From assembly GCA_003194525.1 (NCBI GenBank), contig NBIV01000011.1, positions 372,001 through 436,000 of the forward strand: DNA of 64,000 nucleotides. Reading direction: 5' to 3'. The position numbers and the translations under genes are program-made. How positions within the stretch are numbered: position 1 is the stretch's first letter; each line of letters begins with the position of its first letter. This document shows positions 44,188 to 55,481 of the stretch, in pieces. The notes beneath the pieces were generated by a model. That model ran no database searches and had not been told where the DNA came from. It was given only the letters and a program-made list of their open reading frames with translations. This stretch comes from Gracilariopsis chorda (Eukaryota > Rhodophyta > Florideophyceae > Gracilariales > Gracilariaceae).

Positions 44188-44994
44188 GATGGTGGGGGGG
44201 GGGGAAGGGGAGCGAAGAGGAGGAGGGGGCTAAGAGGGGGAAGGGGAGGGGGAGAGAGATAGAGGGAACGAAGGACGAAGGAGGGGAAGAGGGAGGGGAA
44301 ATGGGGGCTAACTGAAAGAAGACTCTTGAGGTTCTGGAGGGGGGGGGTTCCGGGCGGTCGGATGGGAGGTGTGTGATGAGGAATGGCAGGGGAGTTGGGC
44401 AAAGCGGTGCGGCAGACAGCGAATGCGTTTTGCGGGCGAGTGGTGGAGATACGGTATCGGGCGGCGCAACGTGGACGACGTGGCGCAGAGGCGGGCACGC
44501 ATGGCGGCGGCGTGTGTGGAAGATAGCGCGCAGATTACGGAGATATGCGTGAGAGGAGTTACATAGGCGCCACTGAGCGATGCCCACGTTGCGCTGCTCC
44601 CGCCGTTGTGATCTTTGCGTGCAATCGGACGCGCCGCGCCGCTGCTGCCGCTGTGCTTTGCGAATGCGCGCCTTTGGCCGCGCGGCGCGCTCCAACTCGC
44701 CAGTGCGTGCGGTTTGCCTTTCGTGTTGGGGTTGTGTCGGCCGTTCAGCAGGGACGACTGCCGCCTGGAAGGCGGTCTCGCGTTGCCTGCACCCCCTTCG
44801 CGCTTCCGCGGTGGAACCTCAGTGGCGCGCTTTCCCAGCGCGAGACATTCCATGCGCCCTGACCTCTATAAACCACCTCTTCCTTGCACTGCACAAACCC
44901 TTCCGCCATAAGTTGTATACCCTTTACCCTTGTAGTGCGCGCACAGTTCGTTATTATCGCCCGTTTCGCACGTGACTCCAAGGCGTAGTCTACG

Positions 44995-45053
44995 TATGGT
45001 AAAAGAAAGAGATGTACACTACGCCGTAGCGTACATCTCTTTCGTTTACCATA
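44995..45053. repeat. 29-bp near-perfect palindrome
   Basis: Arms 44995-45023 and 45025-45053 are reverse complements with two mismatches around one central base. The arms read TATGGTAAAAGAAAGAGATG and onward to ACACTACG. No direct repeat flanks it. It could extrude as a cruciform or give a perfect short RNA hairpin. Confidence 0.85.
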
Positions 45054-45212
45054 ACACCTTGTCACGCACCTGCTCTGCTTCTTCCTCATTGTCTCGTCCT
45101 TTCTAACCGCGATCATAGCCTGGTCTTGCAAATTTGTTCACATCACGGCGTTGTCCTGATCCAGCGTTCCCCCTTTTTGAGCTTTCGTCAATAACTCCAC
45201 CCGTCCTTTGCC

Positions 45213-45241
45213 TACCGTTGGTACCGTTGGTACCGTTGGTA
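45213..45241. repeat. Tandem repeat of TACCGTTGG
   Basis: Three consecutive 9-bp units lie in non-coding DNA. This is a small minisatellite with no evident role. Confidence 0.8.
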
Positions 45242-46023
45242 CTTGGTTCTCAGAGCAGCGTGTGTGCCGCAGATTGACTTTAAAACGCTGAATCACTTTT
45301 GTGTGCGCGTCGAGCACTACACCTGTATGTCTGCCTCTTGCGCTTCGATGAAATCATCACTGCGTAAACCATTGGTGCCAACCGCTTCGCGCGCCGCGCC
45401 ATCTCGTATCTTGGCAAGTGCATCACGTACAATCCGAGTCTTTTAGTTGTCCAAACACACCAACCCACAGTAAAATCGCCTACGGATATTCATTCATCAG
45501 TTTCTCAACGCCTCGCCATACTCATCGAAACTTTGCACGTATTTCTGCCCAGCGAACACACATGTTTGGTGCCGAATCAGCCGAGGGTGCACACGTATGA
45601 TCGCATTACGCAATCGCTGTTCGACACAGCAGCACAAGGGCGCACTCTGAGAAAAGAGAATACGGGCACACTCTGTATCTGTATTATGTGGTACACATAC
45701 ATTCACCGCAACGGCAATCGCATTTCAAACAGCTGTGGCCGTAGAACATCACATCTCTCTTCGCGCTGTTAGCGACCTACCTAGCACTCTCTCGCTGCAT
45801 TCATAGGTTTACCGCGCATCTTATTGTCGGATCAATCACCGGACGGCACCTTGAGATGAATCCATTATATGAACGGCGATCAAGGAAAGACCGTGAAGAG
45901 CGAACGAAGATCTTCGATGCGCAACGGTATCCCTATAACCCTTCATTGAGACTTCTCCAGACTGCCCCTCTGGATGAGGCAACAGAGCATTGCGGAAGCA
46001 CGGTTTTCTTCTCAAAAGAAAGG

Positions 46024-46031
46024 TATAAATA
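46024..46031 (+). promoter_or_regulatory. TATA box of the 5S rRNA gene
   Basis: TATAAATA lies 31 bp before the first 5S base. This is the position expected of a TATA element that helps Pol III place the start site. Confidence 0.65.
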
Positions 46032-46054
46032 CTCCACAACACGTTGCAGCATTC

Positions 46055-46174
46055 ACATTCGGCCACATCAAGTTGGCATGCGCCGGATCCCATCTCGAAC
46101 TCCGAAGCTAAGTCACTTTGAGCCGGGCTAGTACTGACATGAGGGATCGGTCTGGAATCCCCGGTGCCGAATGT
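46055..46174 (+). rRNA. 5S ribosomal RNA
   Basis: This 120-nt gene has the eukaryotic 5S layout. The ends pair to form helix I (ACATTCGGC at 46055-46063 with GCCGAATGT at 46166-46174). The GATCCCATCTCGAACTCCGA stretch of loops B and C is present, as are AAGCTAAG for the internal promoter box A and a GATCGGTCTGGAATCCC segment near the C box. Transcribed by RNA polymerase III, it enters the large ribosomal subunit. It is a single copy here, not in an rDNA repeat or visible tandem array. Confidence 0.96.
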
Positions 46175-46176
46175 TC

Positions 46177-46180
46177 TTTT
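46177..46180 (+). terminator. Pol III terminator of 5S
   Basis: A run of four T lies two bases after the mature 3' end of the 5S gene, a minimal Pol III stop signal. Confidence 0.65.
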
Positions 46181-47728
46181 GGAACTTTCACTGTGATGTG
46201 TTTGGGGTGAAGAATTTGTGCTCGTCATGCCGAAGGTAGTAGCAGGAGGCCGAAAGTTACGAAGGTTACTGTCAATCCAAGTGTAATGAGATGGCGAGTG
46301 GGGTAAAGGGGCCTTGATTTTATGTCTTTGGCAGATGTAACGTTTTCTGGGCGATCAACAGGTGCATGCAATTAGAGAAGCGTTTTGGACTTTTGCCTGA
46401 TGAAGAACTGAAGGTGTCTGGATAACCTTGAACCGTGCGACTTTCCAGGATTACCGGGTGCTCGAACACGCGAATCCCATATTCTCAAAGTGGGATCGGC
46501 GCTACGCACACAGCAAATGGTCAGAACGAAAATGCATTCGCAGCATAGCCGCCATGGAGGCCTGCAATTATGAAGTCAGCTGGCTTGGTTTCGTTTCTGT
46601 GTCTTTGCGAAAAGAAACGCACTCAAAAGAAGATCCTTTTCTGTGATATTTGTGCGGGCGGTATGCGATGGTGTAAACCCGCAAGCAGCAGCACAAATCA
46701 TGTTATACTACGATGTGCAGAACAATGGCTTCTAGACACATCAGGAACAGAAAGGGAGGCATTCCATGTTGACTCCACATTTGTACAATTAAGAATGAAA
46801 AATTCTCGGCAGCGTGGATCGAAAGGGAGGTCATGAACTTGCAGTTTGGTCCAATGTGCAGGACATACTACATAGCTGAGCATCAAAACTACTCTCTGCA
46901 AGCGAGCGTCGATCAACAACAGACGGCAGGTAAACGGATTGTACCAAAGTACAGCTATTGCTCTGTTTGTCGCTAGTCTGCAGGACTCGCAAAGCAGAGT
47001 TTGGGCATCTTCCCTTCGTCGGTAGGGCCAGCGTGATCTGCAGGCATGCCCTTCAAACTGGAGAGAGTGTTCTCGTTGCAAAACGCATGGAGAGCATTGT
47101 CGCTGCAAATCCACCGTGCAACATGCCGTCCCACGCTCTTCGTATCTCTTTTGAAGGGAACGCCACACTCATCTTCGGGATCATACATGATCGCGTATCA
47201 ACTCCCGTTGACCCGGGTAACGGTGGTCAAGCAAGAGCGCATGTCGGAGCTACGGGGCAGGCAGGTCGATGGTCTGGCGGACATCTCGTTGAACAATTGG
47301 AATGGGCATTGAGCTTCGGGAGACGATTGGCGACTTCAGCAGCACTCAGCGGTCACTAACCTGCAGTTAATCGTAGAATCACATGTGGCATACATGGCAC
47401 GCTGCGATTGGTTGCATGTAAATTTTGCACTGTTTTGGCCCCGAGGGCCACCGTGCGGGCCCAGCGCCGTGTACCCGCTCTCACCGACGCCGACCGTCGT
47501 CTGTGGCGTCCCAAGTCGGGACTCCCAACGCACTGAAGGCTTCGCTGCCCTAGACTTCACAGGTATCTACGCTTGCCAAGGAGGTGGCTCTTTTTCTTCG
47601 GTAGTTAAGTTCTCCGCTAGTTCTTCGCCCCTCTTCGAAGAGAAGACAGACCGCAGCACCCACTGCGTATCTGCAACAAACCTTTGCAAATCCACCTTTC
47701 TTGTCGTTTTGCTAGTTCCACTGTCAAG
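46181..47728. other. Intergenic, upstream of eEF2
   Basis: This holds 1.5 kb of short chance frames on both strands, with no domain recognised. The last 150 bp are pyrimidine-rich and probably contain the eEF2 promoter and 5' leader. Confidence 0.55.
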
Positions 47729-50447
47729 ATGGTACGTATCTTCCTCGCATTGTAGGGATCTTCTGTTTTGCGGTTCTCCGGTCCGCCGATCTTTCACATG
47801 AGCGACATTTATGCTAACCGAGTCACCCGCGCATATGTTTTCTGTTTCGCATGGCACTTTTCTCACTTTTTGCTGCACTTGTCTCTCTGTTACCTGCCGC
47901 GTTTTGTTTCGTCATCATGCTTAGGTTAACTTCACTATTGACCAACTCCGCCAAATCATGGACCGGAAGTACAACATCCGGAACATGTCCGTGATTGCTC
48001 ATGTCGATCATGGCAAATCAACGCTTACCGACTCCCTTGTCGCCGCAGCCGGAATTATCGCTATGGCAAATGCTGGTGATCAGCGTCTTACTGACACACG
48101 TCAAGACGAGCAAGATCGTTGCATTACCATCAAATCCACCGGTATTTCACTCTACTTCAAGTTTCCCGAGGATCTCCCACTTCCGAAGGAAGCCAACGGA
48201 AGAGAGTTTCTGGTCAACCTTATCGACTCCCCCGGACATGTTGATTTCTCTTCTGAGGTTACTGCTGCCCTTCGCGTTACTGATGGTGCTCTCGTTGTGG
48301 TCGACTCCGTCGAGGGTGTGTGTGTTCAAACTGAGACTGTACTTCGTCAGGCTTTGGCAGAACGTATCAAGCCGGTTATGACCATTAACAAGCTTGATCG
48401 TTCTTTCCTTGAACTTCAACTTGAACCGGAGGATATGTACCAGAACTTCTCCCGTATCATTGAGACCGCGAACGTTATCATGTCTACCTACCAGGATGAA
48501 GCGATTGGTGACGTTCAGGTGTACCCAGACGCAGGAACTGTTGCCTTCTCTGCTGGTTTGCATGGATGGGCGTTTACGCTCAATCGCTTTGCCCGCATGT
48601 ACGCCAAGAAGTTCGGGGTAGAACCTGAGAAGATGACTGCTCGCCTATGGGGTGACTCATTCTTCAACCGCAAGGAGAAGAAGTGGACCAAGCGTGAGGG
48701 CAAGGGCGCTGTCCGTGCCTTCTGTGAGTTTGTCATCAAGCCGATTAAGATGATCATCGACCTCTGCATGGCCGATAAGGTTGATGATTTGGAGAAGCAC
48801 TTGTCTCGTTTGGGGATCAAGCTCACTACTGAAGATAAGGAACTTCGCCAGAAGCCGCTCATGAAGCGTGTATTGCAGAAATGGATTCCCGCCGATCAAG
48901 CCTTGCTTGAAATGATGGTTCTGCATTTGCCCGCACCGGCTCACGCTCAGAAATATCGTGCTGAACTTTTGTACGAAGGACCTCCCGATGATGCATGCTG
49001 CACTGGTATTCGAAACTGTGATCCGAACGGACCTCTGATGCTCTACATATCCAAAATGGTTCCATCATCTGATAAGGGCCGTTTCATTGCGTATGGTCGT
49101 GTGTTCTCTGGTACCGTGCGCTCCGGACTGAAGGTGCGTATTATGGGTCCCAACTACGTCCCGGGCACCAAGAAGGATCTTGCTGTCAAGAGCATTCAGC
49201 GTACTCTTCTCATGATGGGCAGAAGAACCGACGCTGTGGATTCTGTTCCTTGTGGAAACACAGTCGGTCTGGTCGGTCTAGATCAGGTTATTGTCAAGTC
49301 CGGTACTATCTCTGATGTGGAGGAGGCCTTCCCGCTCAAGGACATGAAGTACTCCGTGTCTCCCGTTGTGCGTGTTGCCGTGGAGCCCAAGAACCCTTCC
49401 GATTTGCCCAAATTGGTCGAGGGGCTTAAACGCCTTTCCAAGTCAGATCCCCTCGTCCAGACTATGACTGAGGAATCTGGCGAACATGTCATCGCCGGTG
49501 CCGGTGAGCTGCACCTGGAAATCTGTCTGAAGGATCTGCAAGAGGACTTTATGAACGGTGCCGAAATCCGCGTTTCTAATCCGGTCGTATCCTTCCGTGA
49601 GTCTATTGAAGGTGTCGAGGATCCAGACAGCACTGCCGTTTGCCTTTCAAAGAGTCCCAACAAGCATAATCGTCTGTACATCTATGCCACTCCCTTGCCA
49701 GAGAGCTTACCAGTGGCCATTGACGATGGCAAGATTACGCCTCGTGACGAGCCCAAGGCACGAATGAAGCTTCTCCGTGACCAATACGGTATGGAAGAAG
49801 ATGCCGCCCGAAAGATCTGGTGCTTCGGTCCGGACACAACTGGACCAAACTTCTTGGCTGATCGCGCAAAGGCCGTGCAGTATCTGAACGATATTAAGGA
49901 TTCGTGTGTGGCTGCCTTCCAATGGGCTACGAAAGAGGGTGTTCTCTGTGATGAGAACATGCGTGGAATCTTGTTTAACATCCATGACTGCAGTCTTCAC
50001 GCTGATTCTATCCATCGTGGCGGTGGTCAGATCATTCCTACTTGCCGTCGTGCATTGTATGGTGCTCAGCTTATGGCTAATCCGAAGCTTGTTGAACCTT
50101 TCTTCTTGGTCGAGATTCAATGCCCAGAGCAAACGGTTGGCTCTATCTACGGTGTGCTCACACGCAAGCGCGGTCATGTGTTTGAGGAAGTACAGCGCCC
50201 TGGGACACCAATGTTCAACGTTAAGGCTTACCTCCCTGTGCAGGAATCATTCGGTTTCACCGCCGATTTGCGCTCCGCTACCTCTGGTCAGGCATTCCCT
50301 CAATGCGTGTTTGATCATTGGGAAGTGATGGGTGGAAACCCGCTGGACCCCAGCGACACAGTTGGAACCCTGGTGAAGGAGATTCGTAAGCGCAAGGGCC
50401 TGAAGGAAGTGGTACCTGACATTGGTAACTTCTACGATAAGTTGTAA
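47729..50447 (+). CDS. eEF2: Translation elongation factor 2
   Basis: Exon 1 contributes only the ATG at 47729-47731. A 193-nt intron (47732-47924, GTACGT...TTAG) follows and exon 2 runs 47925-50447, giving 841 aa, as expected for eEF2. Exon 2 begins [20 protein letters not shown], the conserved N-terminus. GTPase motifs are [14 protein letters not shown] and NKLDR. Near residue 695 the tip loop [16 protein letters not shown] keeps the His that is modified to diphthamide. The protein drives ribosomal translocation in the cytosol. An in-frame ATG at 47958 would drop the first 12 residues and is not the likely start. It lies about 1.6 kb downstream of the 5S gene on the same strand. Confidence 0.97.
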
Positions 50448-51436
50448 GATTTTACGGGTTTTGTTCTACAATAGAGATGTTATTAATGCACGTTTCAAGT
50501 CCCGCAAACTCCATTCTTTGCTACGTTAATGTAGCTTCGAAGTAAATAGTTGTGCACCGTCCTGCGATGTCGCCTTTCTATCCCATCCTTTACTGCTATT
50601 GAGCGAGAGATCCCAGGACACCCGAGCTTCTCAGGGCCACTGAGGCTATCCTAACAGATGCTACGCACCGGCGAAAATGGGAGAAGTGTGATGCATCTTC
50701 CGCAATCACTGGGTTGCTCTGTTTACCATCTACACTGGTTGTGGTTTCGAAGAGCAGATGAAGGGAGACATGATAGGTTGTTCTATTTCCTGTAGTCCCA
50801 CAAGTTGATTCCTTTTCTCCCACCACAGAAACTCCAGTCTTAAGGACAGTAGAAAAAGCTTATGAAATGGCCCCCCGTCGTAAGGGGTTTCTTCGTTTAA
50901 AGTTTTGACGCGAGGTTGAACTCAACGCGCTCTAATAACGCACAAGCTGAGTCGGGTCTAGGGACTGTCTGTATCCGGACAGGAGATGGTTAGGGTTTAT
51001 AACGAAGAAAAGCGAGGGCGGACAACGGATACAACAACTATATTACATTCTTTGGGGTGAATTGTGAGTTTGACCCAAACAGAATTCTTTGAGACTAACT
51101 CATCTAAATATCACTTCCTTGAAACGGGAGACAATTTCCCCACCCTGGCAGCATGACGCCGATTAGGATTCATGACGGGGATAGACCAGCGAAGGGAACG
51201 ACGCGCCGGCCGGCACAGGCCGACTACGATATCCGCGCATGACGTGCAATTCTGAGTACGAGCTGAGAACCATCTTCATTCGTTACAAAAACAAGGCGCA
51301 CATTGAAGATAGGAAGGACCGTACACTTGGTGAAGGCCCAGACTAACAGGCAAACTGTGTGAAAAGTTATTCGCATTTATTGCTACAAAAGTATCGACAT
51401 TGATAAGACTTTTACCTTGACAAACGACAAAACGAT
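50448..51436. other. Convergent intergenic region
   Basis: This is 989 bp between the 3' ends of eEF2 and calnexin. No gene or repeat was recognised. Confidence 0.6.
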
Positions 51437-53329
51437 CTATTCGGCTTTAGCCGTGCGGCGCTTGCGAATCGTGCTTTCAGGTTCATCTTTTGTCGTTGTG
51501 GTGGTGGTGCTGGCGTCTTCAACTGTATCGTCTGGCGTAGGTTCATCGGTCTTCTTCTTGGCACCAACATCTGCTGTCGTTTCAGATTCGGTAGGCGCAG
51601 CAGGGGCAGGTGCCTTCTTTTTGCCGCCAAGGACAATGAGTATGATAAGAACGAAGAAGATCGGAGTTGCGACCACTACGGTCATTGGTTTCTGGATGCC
51701 AAGGTCGAAGAGCTTATTTAGATACGGCTCAAAGCCAGCCTTAGCAAGCCATGTCTCCACAGGCTCCAACAGACTCTCCAGTGTGTCCATAGCGTCGTTG
51801 ATCTTCTCAAGAACTGGACTAAGCTTCCCATTGTCTGTCGATGCGCTTTCCTTTTCCATCTTAGCGTTCTCCTCTTGCTCGATCTCAATTTCCTGCTTCT
51901 GTTTCAGCTTGAACGTGGAATCAGCGAACTTCGTGGCCTCGTCAAGGCTGGTACCGATCCAGAGGTTATCGAACAAGACACCCTGGTCCATAGTCCAGAT
52001 CTCGAAGCCAACGCCCTTCACTGGAAGCAAGGTAGGCTTGGTAACCTCGTAGTACTCCTCGTTCGGGATTTTACGCGGCTTCCACGGGCCAACATACTTC
52101 GGGTTGTCAATCAAGGGGGCGGTCCACTTGCCCTTGTAATCCGGGTTTTTCTTCATCGGTTTCTTCCACTCACCACATCCAACCGCTTCGCACTTCGGGT
52201 TGGGAACGGGAGAAGCGACCCATTCACCATCTTCGTCTTCATCCCATGCTTCAGGTTTCTTCGCCTCCGGGTCAGGAATGGTAGACGGCTCATCATCAAG
52301 CCATCCTTCCGGTTTGACAGCGTCTTCGTCAACGATCTCCTTGGGGGCGTCCTCATCCCAATCTTCTGGCTTCGTGGCTTCAGGGTCTGGAATCTTAGCG
52401 GTGTCGACCCAGTCAGACGGCTTCTTATCGTCCGGATCGTCGATCTCCTTCGGAGGTTGAACGGGGGGCTCGAAGCTATCAGAAAGGGTTCCCTCCTTCT
52501 TGACATCACCATCGATCATGACCTTGAAAGTACCATTGTTCAAGACAGCGACGGTGTACAGATGTGTCTTACGATCATAGGTATTAGCCACGGAAGGCGG
52601 GCTCTTCAAGTGGTGCTCAGTCATCTTTCCAGTGACTGGGTTCTTCGATTGGAAGATGAAATGAACCTTGTCAGTGGCGCCACACTTGTCCGGACCAAAC
52701 ATAACACTGTAAGTGGTGGATCCGTCAAAGGAAGCGGGGACAAACCCAGTAGTGGGAAGCTTGATATAGGCACCTCCACAGGTCATACCCTGGTCAAGCT
52801 TGACCTCATACTGGGCGACAAAGTGCTTTTCGGAAAGATCGTCCATTCCGGGCACGTTCGCACTGAGTGCATAACGACGGGCTTTCTGCGGGATAATAAG
52901 AGCACGGTCACCTGAGAAAGTAGGCTTCGCACCCTGACCAACCGCAAAGCGTCCATTGTACTCTGGATCGGAGGAGTGGGTCCATTTGGAAAGACCGTCT
53001 TGGAAGGCATCGAAAAAGAGCGGGGAACCGGGATCTGGAACGACGTAGCCGGAGGCCTCCTCCTCACCCTTCGGGTCGATGACGGCAGGCTGGTCTGGCT
53101 CGGGGGCCGAGGCTGCAGTATCGTCATCCGAGTCGGCTAGATCGTCGTCGTGGTCGTCGACGGTCACTCCCAAATCGTCCTCAGTGGCATCATCCTCGAG
53201 CGCGTCGGCGTCGGCGTCGGCGTCGGCAGTAGTCAAGACGAGAGCCTCGGATCGGGATGTACATAACGGGCAGAGAATGACAAGCAGGAAGAGACACAGG
53301 AACGGCAACGCCGCGAACCGAAGTGACAT
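51437..53329 (-). CDS. CNX: Calnexin
   Basis: The 630-aa protein is read from the ATG at 53329, directly before a signal peptide (LRFAALPFLCLFLLVILCPL). An acidic segment precedes the lectin domain (FFDAFQDGLSKWTHS, CGGAYIKLP, YSVMFGPDKCG, KVHFIFQ). A proline-rich P-domain follows with four type-1 repeats (IPDPEATKPEDWDE-like) and three type-2 repeats (GEWKKPMKKNPDYKGKW-like). One membrane helix near residues 543-563 and a cytosolic tail ending RKRRTAKAE, with basic residues suited to ER retention, complete it. Calnexin holds monoglucosylated glycoproteins during ER folding. Its presence fits with the GT13-like and malectin-like genes nearby, but not as an operon. Confidence 0.95.
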   Translation of the reverse strand: MSLRFAALPFLCLFLLVILCPLCTSRSEALVLTTADADADADALEDDATEDDLGVTVDDHDDDLADSDDDTAASAPEPDQPAVIDPKGEEEASGYVVPDPGSPLFFDAFQDGLSKWTHSSDPEYNGRFAVGQGAKPTFSGDRALIIPQKARRYALSANVPGMDDLSEKHFVAQYEVKLDQGMTCGGAYIKLPTTGFVPASFDGSTTYSVMFGPDKCGATDKVHFIFQSKNPVTGKMTEHHLKSPPSVANTYDRKTHLYTVAVLNNGTFKVMIDGDVKKEGTLSDSFEPPVQPPKEIDDPDDKKPSDWVDTAKIPDPEATKPEDWDEDAPKEIVDEDAVKPEGWLDDEPSTIPDPEAKKPEAWDEDEDGEWVASPVPNPKCEAVGCGEWKKPMKKNPDYKGKWTAPLIDNPKYVGPWKPRKIPNEEYYEVTKPTLLPVKGVGFEIWTMDQGVLFDNLWIGTSLDEATKFADSTFKLKQKQEIEIEQEENAKMEKESASTDNGKLSPVLEKINDAMDTLESLLEPVETWLAKAGFEPYLNKLFDLGIQKPMTVVVATPIFFVLIILIVLGGKKKAPAPAAPTESETTADVGAKKKTDEPTPDDTVEDASTTTTTTKDEPESTIRKRRTAKAE

Positions 53330-54092
53330 GATGTGAAGGGGGGGGGGAGAGCGATCGCAGTGAAGCAATCCGAAACAGCACTCCGCAGATAGAGGTCTTT
53401 CGGAGAGTCGGCAGAAGGGAAGGGATCGTAGCGTCTGCCAGGCACGGCGTTTAAGTGGGCGCCGAGCGGGCAGATGGCACGACGTTTCCAGATTCGTTCC
53501 CAACAGCTGGTCCACGAAGCGTAGGATCAAAAGCGCTGTCAACTCTCCTCGGCGGTTGTCAGATCTTTACCCGCTTTCCAACCAATCACATGCGCCATAT
53601 GCTCAATCATTTCAAAGGCTTACACTTGGCTGCATCCAAGTTGACTGAAGCCTATGCAGGATGCTGCCATGTGTTTTGTCATGTTGACTGACCCCGTGCT
53701 TTCGTGTGTGCGTTTGCAACCTGTTCACGCTGTCAGTTCAGCCGCTGAACCGTTTCTTCTCAATCTCCGATTGCGGATGACGCAAGCGGCAGATGAAAGA
53801 AAAGCGGTTGCAAACCAATCAGCGATGCGTGTGCAAATTTGCTTTCTAGCCCATCCGCCCTGCTTCGACCTGTACCCTTATCGCGATGCTTCCTCTTCGA
53901 GCACATTCTCCGCTTTCGTGGCCGACTCTGCAGCGCTCTTCTCTGTCCCCCTGTGCGTCTCCTACCTAACAAGTTGGTGCCGCCCACATCCTCATCAGCA
54001 ACCTAAACAGTCATGCATCCCCCCCACCTTCTCCTTCCCAGTCTCTCCGTCCAACTCCGTCCACCCGACCACGCCAACCAACTCCCTCACAG
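53330..54092. other. Divergent intergenic region, calnexin and kinase
   Basis: A gap of 763 bp separates two divergent genes and probably holds both promoters. A G-run adjoins the calnexin start at about 53339-53348. Chance frames only. Confidence 0.5.
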
Positions 54093-55481
54093 ATGATGAC
54101 CCCACGCTCCAAACGCAGCATTCGTCGTTTAATGCAAAACCCCTCTGAAAATGAACCGCCTTCGTCAAGCACCGATGAAAAGTCAGAGCCCACATACCGC
54201 CAGTCAGTAGAAATGTCTGGATGGGTCCTCAAGTATCAACGTTTGCGGGGAGGACAGGTTAAGCGATACTTTCGCTTAAACAATTCTATTTTGACCAATC
54301 ATCCTCAGCTTACTGCCCCTGCAACCTGGGAAGTATCCGTGTCTAAATGTATTGTTCGAGCCAGTCAACCGAAACGCCTTATCACTCTTCGTATGGTTGA
54401 CAAGCAGATTCGATTTCAACTCTCTACGGATGCTGAAATGTATCGCTGGGCTGAAGCTGTGCGTTCCGCTTCCGTTTGTAATATTGAGGACTTCTATGCG
54501 CTGGATAAGCAAATTGGTGCTGGTAGCTTCGGTGCCGTGCGAATTGGCTTTGATATTTCAACAGGGGCTAAGCGAGCCGTCAAAGTCGTTCAGCGAACTT
54601 CCAATGTCAAGGAACTCGAGTTTGTGCAGAGGGAGATTGACGTCTTGCTATCCATATCACACCCGCACGTCGTTCGCACCCATGACATATTCGATGAGAA
54701 GGACAAGATTTACATGGTTATGGATTTTGTTGAAGGCGGTGATTTGTTTGATTACATGGCAAGGAAGACACATCTCAGCGAGATATCAGCAAAGCTCGTA
54801 ATCTGGCAAATGTTACAGGGCTTGCACTATTTGCATGAGAACAACATTGTCCACAGAGACATCAAGCCTGAAAACGTACTTATGGCCTCCGTCAATCCGC
54901 TTGTCGTACAAATCACCGACTTTGGCTTTGCAAATTTTGTTGACCCTAGCAGCTCTGCTCCCCAGACCGATCTGAAGAGTATGGTTGGTACTGGATGTTA
55001 CATGGCACCCGAAATCATGGACGCTAGAGGTCATGGAAAGCCTGTTGATATCTTTTCGACTGGCGTTGTCATGTTCCGTCTACTTAGTAGCAAGCTCCCT
55101 TTTCGTGGTATGACGATGCGAGAGTGTTATAAACAAGCAATGAATGAAGGGGCTGATTTCTTCACTCGCGAATGGGGCGGCGTTTCCACAGAGGCAAAGC
55201 AGCTTTGTGGAACTATGCTTAGCTCTGATCCGGATAAGAGACCATCTGCGGAGCGCGCTTTGGCTCATGCTTGGTTCTCGGACGACACTGAATTCAAGAC
55301 TGAACTTGATCGCGTTGATAACATTTTGGCGCTTGAGTCCGTCAAATCACTTGATTCTATTAAGTCCAAGGCTTCTTTGAACAGAAAATTTACGCCTCTA
55401 AGCTCAGCTAAAAGAACAGGAAGTGGCGAAAACTCGATGGCAGGTGAAAAGCCACGCACGGCGACGGCGGGCAAGTTTTGA
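54093..55481 (+). CDS. PH-domain Ser/Thr protein kinase, CAMK-like
   Basis: The intronless gene encodes 462 aa. A basic N-terminus is followed by a PH-like domain (about 40-128: SGWVLKYQRLRGGQVKRYF at its start and WAEAVRSA in the final helix) and a complete kinase domain (about 136-400). The kinase shows GAGSFGAV, AVKVV with the ATP Lys, HRDIKPEN, DFGFA and GTGCYMAPE, so it should be active. A serine-rich tail ends the protein. The DFG and APE surroundings and the MVMDFVEGGDLFDYM hinge suggest the CaMK group. The PH domain probably recruits it to phosphoinositides (inference). The substrate is unknown. Confidence 0.88.
   Translation: MMTPRSKRSIRRLMQNPSENEPPSSSTDEKSEPTYRQSVEMSGWVLKYQRLRGGQVKRYFRLNNSILTNHPQLTAPATWEVSVSKCIVRASQPKRLITLRMVDKQIRFQLSTDAEMYRWAEAVRSASVCNIEDFYALDKQIGAGSFGAVRIGFDISTGAKRAVKVVQRTSNVKELEFVQREIDVLLSISHPHVVRTHDIFDEKDKIYMVMDFVEGGDLFDYMARKTHLSEISAKLVIWQMLQGLHYLHENNIVHRDIKPENVLMASVNPLVVQITDFGFANFVDPSSSAPQTDLKSMVGTGCYMAPEIMDARGHGKPVDIFSTGVVMFRLLSSKLPFRGMTMRECYKQAMNEGADFFTREWGGVSTEAKQLCGTMLSSDPDKRPSAERALAHAWFSDDTEFKTELDRVDNILALESVKSLDSIKSKASLNRKFTPLSSAKRTGSGENSMAGEKPRTATAGKF

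Larger units (their letters stand above)
44188..46054. other. Intergenic, upstream of TPS-TPP and 5S
   Basis: No protein gene is supported. The first 700 bp are purine-rich and GC-rich (promoter side of TPS-TPP). The region also holds a long palindrome (44995-45053) and a 9-bp tandem repeat (45213-45241), listed separately. Confidence 0.55.

Noticed and set aside
44195-44862. Long overlapping frames rich in Pro, Arg, Ala and Ser
   Set aside because: They arise from GC-rich and purine-rich upstream sequence of TPS-TPP and have no domain.
46570-47560. Small protein genes between 5S and eEF2
   Set aside because: Frames on both strands are of similar length and overlap. None has a signature or a paired homologue in the window.
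52153-52915. Plus-strand frames opposite calnexin
   Set aside because: They mirror the repetitive P-domain codons of the real gene on the minus strand.
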